Assembly: GCA_016788115.1 (NCBI GenBank)
Contig: JAEURR010000009.1
Coordinates: forward strand, 62,001 to 126,000
Reading direction: 5' to 3'
Source: Chthonomonas sp.
GTDB lineage: Bacteria; Armatimonadota; Fimbriimonadia; Fimbriimonadales; Fimbriimonadaceae
DNA: 64,000 bases
The position numbers and the translations under genes are program-made. This document shows, in pieces, positions 43,503-52,039 of this stretch. Positions within the stretch are counted from its first letter, which is position 1; the number at the start of each line of letters is the position of its first letter. Below the pieces are notes generated by a model. It made no database searches, was not told the origin of the DNA, and worked only from the letters and a program-made list of their open reading frames with translations.

Positions 43503-44528
43503 CTAACCTCCGTCGACTTCCAACGCATTGATCACCAGCTGATCGAGGTCTTGCGCGATAGTCTGAACGTCAAGGTCGGCGGCGTTGGCCATCACCACGA
43601 TACCAAGCCCGCTCGGCATGCGACGGTAGAAACAAGTGACGCCGGCATCGGATCCGCCTTCGCTTCCGAGCGTAGTACCGTCCTCGTCGGTGTAGACCGT
43701 GAGGCCCAGTCCCGATGCGGTGAGCACGCCGTTGAGCGACACGGGACGGCAAGCGATCTTCCACGTCGCGACTTTCAGCAGACTCTGCTTCACAATGGCC
43801 GCGTCGAACTTCAGAAGATCGTCGGCGGTAGCGGAGAGGTGATATCCAGCGAAGGGGTAGTACGCGCTGAGGTGCGGTTCGACGGGAGTGAATCCTGACG
43901 AGCTTGCTTCGTAGCCTCGTGCATTACCGTCGCGCTTCCCATAAGCTGCGCTGTTCATGCCCAGCGGTTTCAGCACGAGGGTCCTCACGGCGTCCTCAAA
44001 AGTGCGATTGCTGCCGCGCCTAAGTGCTTCGGTGAGCAGGAGCCCGTTGGTCGAGCTGGTCTCATCCTTGGGAACCAGAGACTTGGGCCGCACAGCCTTC
44101 CAGATCGAATCGAAGTTTGCGTCAGGCTCCAGATAGGTCTCATCAGCGAAGAAATCGTCCACGCCGCAGGACCTCGAGAGCACGTTGCGAAGGGTGAGCG
44201 GCGACGCAAACTCCAAAGGGGCGTCGAGCTTCATCCGTCCTTGATCGACGGCAGCCAGCGCTGCAGTCGATGCGAACATAAACGACAACTCGCCAAGGGC
44301 GAACGGGGTTTCTCTGGTCATCGGCTTGCGCGTCGAGACATCGGCGACACCCGCGGTGGCCGACAGAAGCGGTTTTCCGTCTTTGGCGATGGCGACGACG
44401 ACGCCCGGGGCTTGGCGAGTCTGGATAATGTCGTCCAGATAACTCTGTACGTCTTCGCGCAAAGATTGTCCATGGGAGATCAATACTAGGCAAGTGGCTA
44501 CGGTGACCACGCAAATCTTCTTGAACAT
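43503..44528 (-). CDS. Degenerate class-C beta-lactamase-like (serine hydrolase fold) protein
   Basis: A 341-residue exported protein (signal ICVVTVATCLVLISHG) of the beta-lactamase/DD-peptidase fold: GVVVAIAKDGKPLLSATAG, then PFALGELSFMFASTAAL where an SxxK site (FRIGSVSKxFTA) is expected. Here the SxxK lysine is missing (SFMF), and the later YxN is SSTNG. The overall fold, including YPFAGYHLSATADDLLKFD, is kept. It is therefore probably non-catalytic, or uses another mechanism. ATG 44528 follows GTG 44531. It is divergent from kdsB. Confidence 0.8.
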   Translation of the reverse strand: MFKKICVVTVATCLVLISHGQSLREDVQSYLDDIIQTRQAPGVVVAIAKDGKPLLSATAGVADVSTRKPMTRETPFALGELSFMFASTAALAAVDQGRMKLDAPLEFASPLTLRNVLSRSCGVDDFFADETYLEPDANFDSIWKAVRPKSLVPKDETSSTNGLLLTEALRRGSNRTFEDAVRTLVLKPLGMNSAAYGKRDGNARGYEASSSGFTPVEPHLSAYYPFAGYHLSATADDLLKFDAAIVKQSLLKVATWKIACRPVSLNGVLTASGLGLTVYTDEDGTTLGSEGGSDAGVTCFYRRMPSGLGIVVMANAADLDVQTIAQDLDQLVINALEVDGG

Positions 44529-44561
44529 CACATTTCAGACGCACGGTCGTGCCGGAAAGTG

Positions 44562-44567
44562 TAGTCT
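44562..44567 (+). promoter_or_regulatory. -10 element, leaderless-type (kdsB)
   Basis: TAGTCT ends 9 nt before the ATG at 44577. Confidence 0.45.
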
Positions 44568-44576
44568 TACGGCTAG

Positions 44577-45314
44577 ATGGACTGCTGTATCGTCATTCCG
44601 AGTCGGATGGACTCGACTCGATTTCCCGGGAAGCCCCTCGTGGACCTGCAGGGCAAGCCGATGGTCCAGTGGGTCTGGGAGGCGGCCATGTCAAGCGGAG
44701 TGGCCGAGCGCGTGGTCGTCGCAACACCCGACGACGCGATTCTTAAGGCTTGCGCAAATTTCGGAGCCGAGGCGATTCGCACCCGGGCCGATCATCCGAG
44801 CGGCACTGACCGACTTGCGGAAGTTTCTCACGCGGTCCATGCGGAGGTGTACGTCAACGTTCAAGGTGACGAGCCATTGATCAGTCCCGAGACTATCAAG
44901 ACGTGCGCACAACCGCTTTTGCGGGATGCCACCATCGCCATGGGGAGCATCTACACCCGGTGCGCGCACCAAGACGTGGACAACCCAGCAGTGGTGAAGG
45001 TCGTTACCGATCAGAATGGGTTCGCTCTGTACTTCAGTCGCCACGCCATACCCTTCGCCAGGAATCCGCGCCCCCTCGAAGTCAAGAAGCACGTGGGCAT
45101 TTATGCGTATCGTAAGCTGGCGCTTCAGTCGTTCGCGGCGTGGCCCGTTTCCCCACTTGAGTTTGCGGAGGGCTTGGAGCAATTGCGGTTCCTTGAGAAT
45201 GGCGTCCGAATCATGATGTCCGAGGGGGCCGCAAGCGAGTTAGCGATCGACACGCCCGAGCAAGCGGCAGAAGTGCGGAAGATCCTCGCCGGGCGACGTC
45301 GCCGTTCGGGCTAA
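44577..45314 (+). CDS. kdsB: 3-deoxy-manno-octulosonate cytidylyltransferase (CMP-Kdo synthetase)
   Basis: A 245-residue nucleotidyltransferase: VIPSRMDSTRFPGKPL (CTP loop), ATPDDAILKAC, VNVQGDEPLI and HVGIYAYRKLAL are KdsB hallmarks. It activates Kdo for lipid A-core synthesis, which implies an LPS-type outer membrane. The stop codon overlaps the -10 of the next gene (TAAAAT), 12 bp before the NIL gene start. Confidence 0.95.
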   Translation: MDCCIVIPSRMDSTRFPGKPLVDLQGKPMVQWVWEAAMSSGVAERVVVATPDDAILKACANFGAEAIRTRADHPSGTDRLAEVSHAVHAEVYVNVQGDEPLISPETIKTCAQPLLRDATIAMGSIYTRCAHQDVDNPAVVKVVTDQNGFALYFSRHAIPFARNPRPLEVKKHVGIYAYRKLALQSFAAWPVSPLEFAEGLEQLRFLENGVRIMMSEGAASELAIDTPEQAAEVRKILAGRRRRSG

Positions 45315-45317
45315 AAT
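45312..45317 (+). promoter_or_regulatory. -10 element, leaderless-type (NIL gene)
   Basis: TAAAAT overlaps the kdsB stop and ends 9 nt before the ATG at 45327. Confidence 0.5.
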
Positions 45318-45326
45318 AACGAGCAC

Positions 45327-45566
45327 ATGAATACCGTCGATCTCACCATCACTGCGCGTCAAGAAGCTGTTAGCCGACCTTGGCTGTGGCAGCTCGGCCA
45401 GGAGTTCCGCGTCCAGGTGAACATCGTGAAGGCGAATGTGGACACCGACTACGGTTGGGTTCATGTGCAGTTGACCGGTCCGATTGAGGAGATCCATCGC
45501 GCGACCGCATGGCTGATGACTACCGGGCTGCACATCGAAGCCCAGCAGCGCGCCGTCGGTGCATGA
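45327..45566 (+). CDS. NIL-domain protein
   Basis: A 79-residue protein that is one NIL domain: LTITARQEAVSRPWLWQL, FRVQVNIVKANVDTDYGWVHVQL, then IHRATAWLMTTGLHIE. NIL domains are ferredoxin-like regulatory modules seen at the C-terminus of MetN methionine transporters and alone. No partner with a methionine role is adjacent; the Cys/Met PLP enzyme is 30 kb away. The next gene overlaps by 4 bp (ATGA). Confidence 0.78.
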   Translation: MNTVDLTITARQEAVSRPWLWQLGQEFRVQVNIVKANVDTDYGWVHVQLTGPIEEIHRATAWLMTTGLHIEAQQRAVGA

Positions 45567-46456
45567 GTCAACTCTTCTCGACCATGCCCGAGGACTTTGA
45601 CGAGTTCTGGGCTGAGGTCGCGCACGAAGCCCAAAGTGTGCGGCTGGACTATCATCGCTCTCTGCGCAAGGACTTTCCGCTCGATGGTTTCGTCGTCGAG
45701 CGTCTTGAGTTCACAAGTGTAGGAAACCGCCGCATTTCGGGATGGTTTGCTTACCCCGAGGGGGCGCGTCGCCTCCCCGGATTCGTTTGGATTCCGCCGT
45801 ATGGGCGCGAGTCGCTGTTACCGAACTCATACGGCACGCGCGAGGGGTTCACGTCGCTCAGCTTCAACCTTCATGGAGAAGACGCCTTTCACCAGGAGAA
45901 ATACGTTCCCGCGCGGGGTTACTTCGCCGAGGGAGCAGGCTCGCCCCAGACTTTTGTGTTCAAGACGCTCGTCCAGCACGTGATGGTTGGAGCGCGTGTG
46001 CTTCAGGCTCAGATCGAGACGGATGAGGACAAAGTTGCGGCGATGGGAATGAGCCAAGGCGCTGGGCTCGCCATCTGGGCAGGTGCACATTCGCCGGTGA
46101 TCAAAGCGGTCGCGGCCGACATGCCGTTCTTGGGGTCAATGACGACCGCGCTTGGTCGCAACGCGTACCGGTATCCGCTGAAGGAACTTGTCGACTTCAT
46201 GGAAAGGGAACCGCTCGGGCCCGAAAAAGTTCGGCACACCCTTAGCTACTTCGACACGGTACACCAGGCGTCGCGATGCAAAGTCCCCACGCTCGTCTCG
46301 GCGGGGCTCAAGGATCCCTCGGTACGTCCGGAGACGGTCGAGGCCATCGTGGCAGCACTGCCCGGTGAGCATCGTCACGTAATTTACGATTGGGGGCACG
46401 ACTGGCACCCGGAGATGATCGGCAACAACCGAGATTGGCTTTTAGCGCATCTCTAG
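45563..46456 (+). CDS. Acetylxylan esterase-like (AXE1/cephalosporin-C deacetylase) hydrolase
   Basis: A 297-residue alpha/beta-hydrolase of the AXE1 type: FDEFWAEVAHEAQS at the start, GFVWIPPYGRES, nucleophile AAMGMSQGAGLAIW, acid VSAGLKDPSVRPET and histidine YDWGHDWHPE. It deacetylates sugars or small esters. No signal is seen, so it acts in the cytosol. Start ATG 45563 overlaps the NIL gene stop (ATGA), which makes a coupled pair. The true substrate is unknown. Confidence 0.88.
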   Translation: MSQLFSTMPEDFDEFWAEVAHEAQSVRLDYHRSLRKDFPLDGFVVERLEFTSVGNRRISGWFAYPEGARRLPGFVWIPPYGRESLLPNSYGTREGFTSLSFNLHGEDAFHQEKYVPARGYFAEGAGSPQTFVFKTLVQHVMVGARVLQAQIETDEDKVAAMGMSQGAGLAIWAGAHSPVIKAVAADMPFLGSMTTALGRNAYRYPLKELVDFMEREPLGPEKVRHTLSYFDTVHQASRCKVPTLVSAGLKDPSVRPETVEAIVAALPGEHRHVIYDWGHDWHPEMIGNNRDWLLAHL

Positions 46457-46462
46457 TATCCT
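46435..46462 (+). promoter_or_regulatory. Promoter, leaderless-type (DsbD-N-like gene)
   Basis: TTGGCT and TATCCT lie 16 nt apart. TATCCT (46457-46462) ends 6 nt before the ATG at 46469. Confidence 0.6.
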
Positions 46463-46468
46463 AAGCGC

Positions 46469-46975
46469 ATGCGAACCCTATCGATTTGCATCGCTGCATT
46501 GCTCGCAAGCATGGCCGCCGCCCAGACTGAGAAGGTCATCACCTGGATGGCGGCGCTGCAGCCGGACAAGAAAGACGCCAATGTGCTCCACCTGTACGTT
46601 CGCGGTGAGATTGCCCGCGGTTGGCACATCTACGGCATGGAGTCCAGCCCGGACGTGCCTTATCCGACTTCGTTCGTCGTGAAAGCTCCGAGCCTGAAGC
46701 TGGGCAAGTCGGCTGCCTCGGAAGCGAGCTTGGAGTACGACGGCACAGTCGGCAAGGAGTTGCCTCTCTTCACTGACGAGGTGATCTTCAGAACTCCAAT
46801 CACCCTGCGCAAGGATAAGAGGCCGTCGGACGTTACGATTGAGATCAGCTACCAAGCGTGCGACGGCCAGAAGTGCCTGCGCCCGACCAACGATGTCGTG
46901 AAATACCGGCTGACGTGGGATGCGAAGAAGTCCGTTTGGACGCTGGTCCCCGAAAAGAAGAAAGTGGCGAAGTAG
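46469..46975 (+). CDS. Exported DsbD N-terminal-domain-like protein
   Basis: A 168-residue protein: signal MRTLSICIAALLASMAAA, then a DsbD-alpha/DsbC-like domain. The block ISYQACDGQKCLRPTNDV has the same Cys pair as YQACDATSCLRP in the full DsbD at 19072. It carries no membrane helices or thioredoxin domain. It may act as a separate periplasmic thiol-disulfide shuttle or a substrate-specific arm. It has its own leaderless-type promoter, and the gap to the next, convergent gene is 9 bp. Confidence 0.8.
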   Translation: MRTLSICIAALLASMAAAQTEKVITWMAALQPDKKDANVLHLYVRGEIARGWHIYGMESSPDVPYPTSFVVKAPSLKLGKSAASEASLEYDGTVGKELPLFTDEVIFRTPITLRKDKRPSDVTIEISYQACDGQKCLRPTNDVVKYRLTWDAKKSVWTLVPEKKKVAK

Positions 46976-46984
46976 CTGGGACCC

Positions 46985-47458
46985 TTAGAGGATCCCAGCA
47001 ATGATTGTGCGGCTGCGCTCGTCCATCTTCGACACGTCGGGTAACTCGAACTTGTTGCCGTCCACGTCGGTGAGCAGGAGGTGGTTCTCTTCCAGCCATT
47101 GCACGTTCTCCTGGAGGCTTTGCGTGATGAACTCGCGTACTCCGCGGTCGGTTTCTACCGTCCAGTAAGTCGCTCCCCATTCGCCCTTGGCATCGACGAC
47201 CCGGTAAATCGTCGCCGTCAAGTAGCGCCGGCGGAGCTCTTCCCGCACTGCCGCGAGCGATTCGGGAGTCAGCGATTCTGGATCGGCCACGGTCGCGATC
47301 TCCTGGTCCTTGCCGTCGAGCATGGCCAAGAACCGGTTCGGATGCGTCAGGGGAGACGCCCATACGGGCTTGACCGTAGGGTAACTCCGGTCTTCAATGG
47401 TGAGCCGGAGTCGATCCTCGGGATGGTAGAAGAGATTCAGGGTCTTTGGTTGTTTCAT
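46985..47458 (-). CDS. DUF1854 protein linked to an ABC exporter
   Basis: A 157-residue protein with the DUF1854 pattern: LTIEDRSYPTVKPVWASPL, DPESLTPESLAAVREEL, RRRYLTATIYRV, and YWTVETDRGVREFI. It starts in the last base of the ABC exporter's stop (TAATG). DUF1854 next to an ABC exporter recurs in other bacteria and NCBI families label such pairs as cyanophycin-linked (from memory). It may regulate or load the exporter. No signal or membrane segment is seen. Confidence 0.82.
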   Translation of the reverse strand: MKQPKTLNLFYHPEDRLRLTIEDRSYPTVKPVWASPLTHPNRFLAMLDGKDQEIATVADPESLTPESLAAVREELRRRYLTATIYRVVDAKGEWGATYWTVETDRGVREFITQSLQENVQWLEENHLLLTDVDGNKFELPDVSKMDERSRTIIAGIL

Positions 47459-49674
47459 TACGCGCCCTCCGTTTCACTGTAAGCAAGGCCAAGGATTTCT
47501 TGAACCGCGGATTGGGTCTGCACTAGGTTGTAGAAGACCCCTTTCCTTTCCATGAGCTCCTCGTGGGTGCCGATCTCGGCAATTTCACCGCGTTCGAGCA
47601 CAACCAGACGATCCGCGTTGCGCAGCGTCGAGAGACGGTGGGCGATGGCGAAGGTTGTTCGCCCGGCCACCAAGTGCGTGATTGCCTCTTGGATTTGTTT
47701 CTCGGTTTCGACGTCCACGCTGCTTGTCGCCTCATCCAAGATGAGGATGCGAGGATTGTGGAGAATCGCACGCGCGATGCTCACGCGCTGACGCTCGCCT
47801 CCGGATAGCTTTGAACCTCGTTCGCCTACCATCGTGTCGTAGCCATCGGCCTTCGCGAGGATGAAGCTATGCGCGTTGGCTGCGCGCGCGGCTTCAATAA
47901 TCTCGTCGAGGCTCGCTCCGGCCTTGCCGTAAGCGATGTTCTCCGCGATGGTCCCGTTGAACAGGAACGGCTCTTGCAAGACGATACCGATCTGCTCGCG
48001 TAGATCTTGGAGCGCAAACTCCCGGTAGTCCTTGCCGTCAATCAGGATCGACCCGGAGTCGGGTTCGTAGAATCGGCAGATCAGGTTGATCGTGGTGGAC
48101 TTGCCTGCGCCGCTCTTTCCAACGAGGCCGATCATTTCACCCGGCTTGGCGGTGAACGTGATCCCCTTGAGCACAGGATTCGACTTGTCGTATCCGAACC
48201 GGACGTTCTGGAACTGGACTTCGCCCTCTATGTACTGGCGCGCGACCTCATGCCGGTAACTCTCCCGTTCCATGTCGATGACCTCGAAGATCCGGTCTGC
48301 GCCAGCCATCGCCCGGCTGAACCAGTTGTTGACCGCTGCGAACCACTGGATCGGACCGTAGACGAGCTCGAGATACGCGACGGATGACCAGAATTGGCCC
48401 AGCGTGAGCTTCTGCGCGTACACCATGTAGCCGCCGACTGTCCAGCAGATGATCTTGCCAAGGCCGGTGCAGAACATCATCGCGCCGAAGATCGTAAACC
48501 ACCGCGTATCGGCCCGCACGCCCGCGTCGCGAAGCTCATTGTTGCGCTGTTGGAACTTGGAGTACTCCCGATCCTCCTTCGCAAACGCCTTGACGACTCG
48601 GATCCCCTGGAGCGACTCATTCAGGTGGACATAGAACCGGGCCCACTTTTGGCCGACGCGGTGGAACATCTGCGACATCGGCCGCCAAAAGATCACACCG
48701 ATCAGGATGATGACGGGGACGGGCGCAAGGATCGCAAGACCCAAGGTCAGGTTCGTGCTCAGCAGGAATACTGACACGCCGATGAGCGTGAGGCCATTCA
48801 GGAGAAAGTAGGGCATACCCTCCACGAGGAATCCCCACACGCGGTCGGTGTCACTCGTGACGCGGCTAGCGATCGCTCCGACTTGCTTCTTGTCAAAGAA
48901 CGTGATCTGCAAGAACTCGATCGCGCGGTAGACCGTCGCTCGAATGTCTGCCGCGATGCATCCGGCAAGCTTTGCATTCAGACGGTCGCGGGTGATGTTG
49001 ATGACGTTGCCCGCGATGACCACGAGTAGCCATATCCCGACCATCTGATACAGGAACGGCAGGTTCCGGTGGGTACGGAAGACTTCGTCAATCAGTGCGC
49101 CTTGGATCTTGGGTGGTCCCAAGTTCACGATTGTCGTGCCGAAAGACAGCAGGGCCAACCCCACGGCCTGCTTCTTGTACGGCTTCATAAACTGGGCGAC
49201 GCGGAGCATCGTCCGACCGCGGTTCACGCAGCTCGGGCACACGCCGTCCTTTTCTGGCAGAAGCCGGTTGCACTTGGCGCAACGAGTGCGTTCCCGCTTG
49301 AGGTTTATGAGAAGCGGCTCGCCCTGTGCAAGTTGCTCGATACCACGCGCAGCCTCGCTGAACCGAGCTGCCAGCGAGTTCGAATAGGTGATGATGGGGA
49401 GGATCTGCCCGAGCTTCGTTTTGACTTCCAACCGACCGCCACCCACGAGGGGTTCGTTCCGTGCGCTGGCGATGTCCGCCATGTCGATCCGCTCAAGCTG
49501 GGTACCGTCGCTGCCCAATACCGAAACGCCCAGCGCCGTGACGACTAGGGTTCGGTGACCAAAGTTGCCGTCGGCATCGAAGTCCGCGTCAAGCTCAATG
49601 AGGCGCTCTGCGAGGACATCGAGGACGGCGGAACGTTGTTCAGGTTCCTTACTATTTTCTGTTGAGAGTTCCAT
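47458..49674 (-). CDS. ABC exporter (ATPase/permease fusion) with N-terminal zinc-ribbon extension
   Basis: A 738-residue type IV ABC exporter half. An N-terminal part of about 160 residues (DVLAERLIELDADFDADGN at the start, ending with a CAKCN/CPSC zinc ribbon) precedes six membrane helices (about 165-450), then the nucleotide-binding domain: Walker A GLVGKSGAGKSTTI, signature KLSGGERQRVSIARAI, Walker B ILILDEATSSVD. The extension is not part of MsbA-type exporters. AAGGA precedes ATG 49674. It is coupled with the DUF1854 gene. The upstream palindrome at 49692-49709 may control it. The substrate is unknown. Confidence 0.9.
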   Translation of the reverse strand: MELSTENSKEPEQRSAVLDVLAERLIELDADFDADGNFGHRTLVVTALGVSVLGSDGTQLERIDMADIASARNEPLVGGGRLEVKTKLGQILPIITYSNSLAARFSEAARGIEQLAQGEPLLINLKRERTRCAKCNRLLPEKDGVCPSCVNRGRTMLRVAQFMKPYKKQAVGLALLSFGTTIVNLGPPKIQGALIDEVFRTHRNLPFLYQMVGIWLLVVIAGNVINITRDRLNAKLAGCIAADIRATVYRAIEFLQITFFDKKQVGAIASRVTSDTDRVWGFLVEGMPYFLLNGLTLIGVSVFLLSTNLTLGLAILAPVPVIILIGVIFWRPMSQMFHRVGQKWARFYVHLNESLQGIRVVKAFAKEDREYSKFQQRNNELRDAGVRADTRWFTIFGAMMFCTGLGKIICWTVGGYMVYAQKLTLGQFWSSVAYLELVYGPIQWFAAVNNWFSRAMAGADRIFEVIDMERESYRHEVARQYIEGEVQFQNVRFGYDKSNPVLKGITFTAKPGEMIGLVGKSGAGKSTTINLICRFYEPDSGSILIDGKDYREFALQDLREQIGIVLQEPFLFNGTIAENIAYGKAGASLDEIIEAARAANAHSFILAKADGYDTMVGERGSKLSGGERQRVSIARAILHNPRILILDEATSSVDVETEKQIQEAITHLVAGRTTFAIAHRLSTLRNADRLVVLERGEIAEIGTHEELMERKGVFYNLVQTQSAVQEILGLAYSETEGA

Positions 49675-49691
49675 GCAATTCCTTTATGAAG

Positions 49692-49709
49692 GTGGACGCG
49701 CGCGTCCAC
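49692..49709. promoter_or_regulatory. Perfect 18-bp palindrome upstream of the ABC exporter
   Basis: GTGGACGCG and CGCGTCCAC, with no spacer. It is 17 bp upstream of the ATG at 49674, in the mRNA leader. It may be a regulator site or a stable hairpin next to the ribosome binding site. Confidence 0.45.
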
Positions 49710-49974
49710 AAAGACGGGTGCAACAATCAACCGCCAGAGATAGCGCGGCCCAGAAAGCTGCAGAGATAGATTAGGGGCTGACATAGATAGACACGATGCG
49801 CCTCCCAAGTTGGAGGTCCACGAGTTTCGCGGTGTCTAATGTGGTTGTGGTGTCAGCGTAATCGGTTCATGATCATTCAGATCACCTAGGGCGCGTATCG
49901 CCCTGTCCCTATCGGGGTCCTATCCGCACATTCTGCCTCAGTCATGGTCTCGATTTCAACACTCACCGAGGGTG

Positions 49975-49980
49975 TAAGCT
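49975..49980 (+). promoter_or_regulatory. -10 element, leaderless-type (metallophosphoesterase)
   Basis: TAAGCT ends 7 nt before the ATG at 49988. Confidence 0.45.
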
Positions 49981-49987
49981 GAAATTT

Positions 49988-52036
49988 ATGAGCTTTTGGC
50001 CAAGTCGTCGCGAAGTACTGGGCGCAGGGTTTTCCCTGGCGGTGCTCCCGACATTGGGTTTTGCACGCCGCAGCCCGAGCAGTTTCGGATTCCACTACTT
50101 CAGCGATACGCACGTGAGTTTGAACCGGAACATCGAAGAGAACCGGGCGATGCTGCGCGAGATGGCGACAGCGCCACAGTCGTTCGCCATCAACGGCGGC
50201 GATATCACCGATTACGGTTGGGCCGGTGAGTACGAGAACTACACTGCGCTCAAGAAAGAGGTGTCTTTCCCAATCTACGAGATCCCCGGGAACCACGACG
50301 TGCGCTGGTCACCGCTCGCTATGAAGGCGTTTTCTGAGCCGTTGGGTCCCCCGACGCGCGTCATCTTTCACGAGGGAGTCGCCATCGCGCTGCTCGATAG
50401 CACTGTCCCACTTTCGCATTACGGTCACTTCGAGGCCAAGCAGCTTGTGTGGCTGCGCGGCGAACTCGAGAAAGTTGAGCCAGGTACTCCCATCATCCTC
50501 GCGACCCACCACTGGGTCGGGCGCGACTCGATCATGATCGACAATGAGGCGGAGCTGCTAGACGTGCTTGACGAGCTCAACGTAAAGCTCATTCTGACGG
50601 GCCACGGGCATAGTGACCTCGATTGGGATTGTGACGGCATCGCCTGCACCATGAACAAAGGGCTGTATCAAGGGTCCTATCAGCGGGTAGAGATCGACCA
50701 TGCGGCATCGATGATACGGCTATTCCGCCGGACGAACGAGACGCCCACCATGACGCTGGTGCGGGAGATCAAGCTCGCTCCGGAGCGAGCCAAGAGGCCG
50801 TTCTGGCCAGTGATCGGGCAAGACGGTGAGGTGATGCGCGTTCGCACAAAGGCCAGCAATCGTCCGACCCATTACCGCTGGAACCAGTCTAAATGGACTC
50901 CATTCCCGGCGGATTCAGGGCTCGCGATGCCACCCACTCGAGGACAGCAGCGTCTCACCATCCGCAAGGGCGATACGAGTCGGTGGTCGATCAGCGATTT
51001 CCCGCTGGAGCGTGAGGGGATTCTGGGTGCGAAATGGAAGGTCAAGCTCTCCGGAGGTGTCATGTCGCACCTGGTGCTGGACGATCGACTCTACGTCAGC
51101 ACAATGGGCGGATCGCTAGTTGCAATGGAAGCCGAAACGGGCAATCAAGTGTGGGAGGCAAAGGGCTTGGGCTACGCGCACTCTTCGCCGGTGTTGAGCC
51201 CAAACGATGTGTTCGTCGGCCGCTCGGATGGGTCGTTGACTTGTGTGAAGCGGTCGAATGGACATATGCGCTGGTCGGCCAAGACGGGTGGTCCAGTGTA
51301 TGCGACGTCCGTAGTTGCCGGTGACCTGGTAGTTTTGGCTTCCGGCGATGGCTCAGTTCGGGCACTGGAGATTGCATCGGGCAGGGAAGTGTGGCGATAC
51401 GACTTACCCAAGAGCGACACGGCCTTTGTCCAGTCGATGCTTCGCGCAGCGGATGGCAAGATCGTTTTTGGTGCGTGGGACAAGTGTGTGTATGCGCTGG
51501 ACCAGCACACGGGCAAGCTGCTGTGGCGGGTGCCCGCGACGGAGAAGAGCTTCGCCTATTCGCCCGCCATCGGTTCGGTTGTGGTCGATGGAAGGCATGT
51601 GCTGGGGGTCGCCAACAGCAATAGTCTCTTTTGTCTGGAGTTAGGCACGGGGAAGACCGTGTGGACTGCGACGGCGGACGGAGACAAGTTCGGTTACAGC
51701 GGCCCAGCGGTTGACGCCAAACGCGGGTTGATCGTCGCGGGTTGCCTTGGGGACACCGGCCAAGTGCGGGCGGTCGATCGTGCGACCGGCGAGGAGCGAT
51801 GGATGTGCAAGGTCGGACTGACGGTCTACGACAGCTCCCCCGCGTTGAATTCGAAGTACGCGGCGATCGGAAGTGTCGATTCGACTTTGAACCTTATCGA
51901 CCTGGATCAGGGTCAGTTAGTCGATCAGTTGCGTCTCGCGCCCGGACACTTCCTGAGTTCTCCGGCGATGAATGAGAAGTTGCTTTTCGCTGCGACTTAC
52001 TCGAATGTGGTCGAGTGTTACGCCTTCCCAAGTTAG
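49988..52036 (+). CDS. Exported metallophosphoesterase fused to a PQQ-type beta-propeller
   Basis: A 682-residue protein. The N-terminus has a Tat-like signal (SRREVLGAGFSLAVLPTLG). Residues about 35-270 are a calcineurin-like phosphoesterase with FHYFSDTH, NGGDITD, PGNHDVRW, ATHHWVGRD and TGHGHSD. Residues about 340-680 hold 6-7 PQQ-like beta-blades (LYVSTMGGSLVAMEAETGN, VRALEIASGREVWRY, VYALDQHTGKLLWR). Phosphoesterases and PQQ propellers are each common, but their fusion is unusual. The propeller might bind a polymer or partner. The substrate is unknown. It is followed 3 bp later by an FmdB-type gene. Confidence 0.85.
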   Translation: MSFWPSRREVLGAGFSLAVLPTLGFARRSPSSFGFHYFSDTHVSLNRNIEENRAMLREMATAPQSFAINGGDITDYGWAGEYENYTALKKEVSFPIYEIPGNHDVRWSPLAMKAFSEPLGPPTRVIFHEGVAIALLDSTVPLSHYGHFEAKQLVWLRGELEKVEPGTPIILATHHWVGRDSIMIDNEAELLDVLDELNVKLILTGHGHSDLDWDCDGIACTMNKGLYQGSYQRVEIDHAASMIRLFRRTNETPTMTLVREIKLAPERAKRPFWPVIGQDGEVMRVRTKASNRPTHYRWNQSKWTPFPADSGLAMPPTRGQQRLTIRKGDTSRWSISDFPLEREGILGAKWKVKLSGGVMSHLVLDDRLYVSTMGGSLVAMEAETGNQVWEAKGLGYAHSSPVLSPNDVFVGRSDGSLTCVKRSNGHMRWSAKTGGPVYATSVVAGDLVVLASGDGSVRALEIASGREVWRYDLPKSDTAFVQSMLRAADGKIVFGAWDKCVYALDQHTGKLLWRVPATEKSFAYSPAIGSVVVDGRHVLGVANSNSLFCLELGTGKTVWTATADGDKFGYSGPAVDAKRGLIVAGCLGDTGQVRAVDRATGEERWMCKVGLTVYDSSPALNSKYAAIGSVDSTLNLIDLDQGQLVDQLRLAPGHFLSSPAMNEKLLFAATYSNVVECYAFPS

Positions 52037-52039
52037 CCT

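Larger units (their letters stand above)
49675..49987. other. Divergent control region between ABC exporter and metallophosphoesterase
   Basis: A 313-bp gene-free region. It holds the ABC exporter's upstream sequence with an 18-bp palindrome (49692-49709), a weak hairpin (CCTCC/GGAGG near 49805), and the -10 of the phosphoesterase at 49975-49980. I see no RNA gene. Confidence 0.45.
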
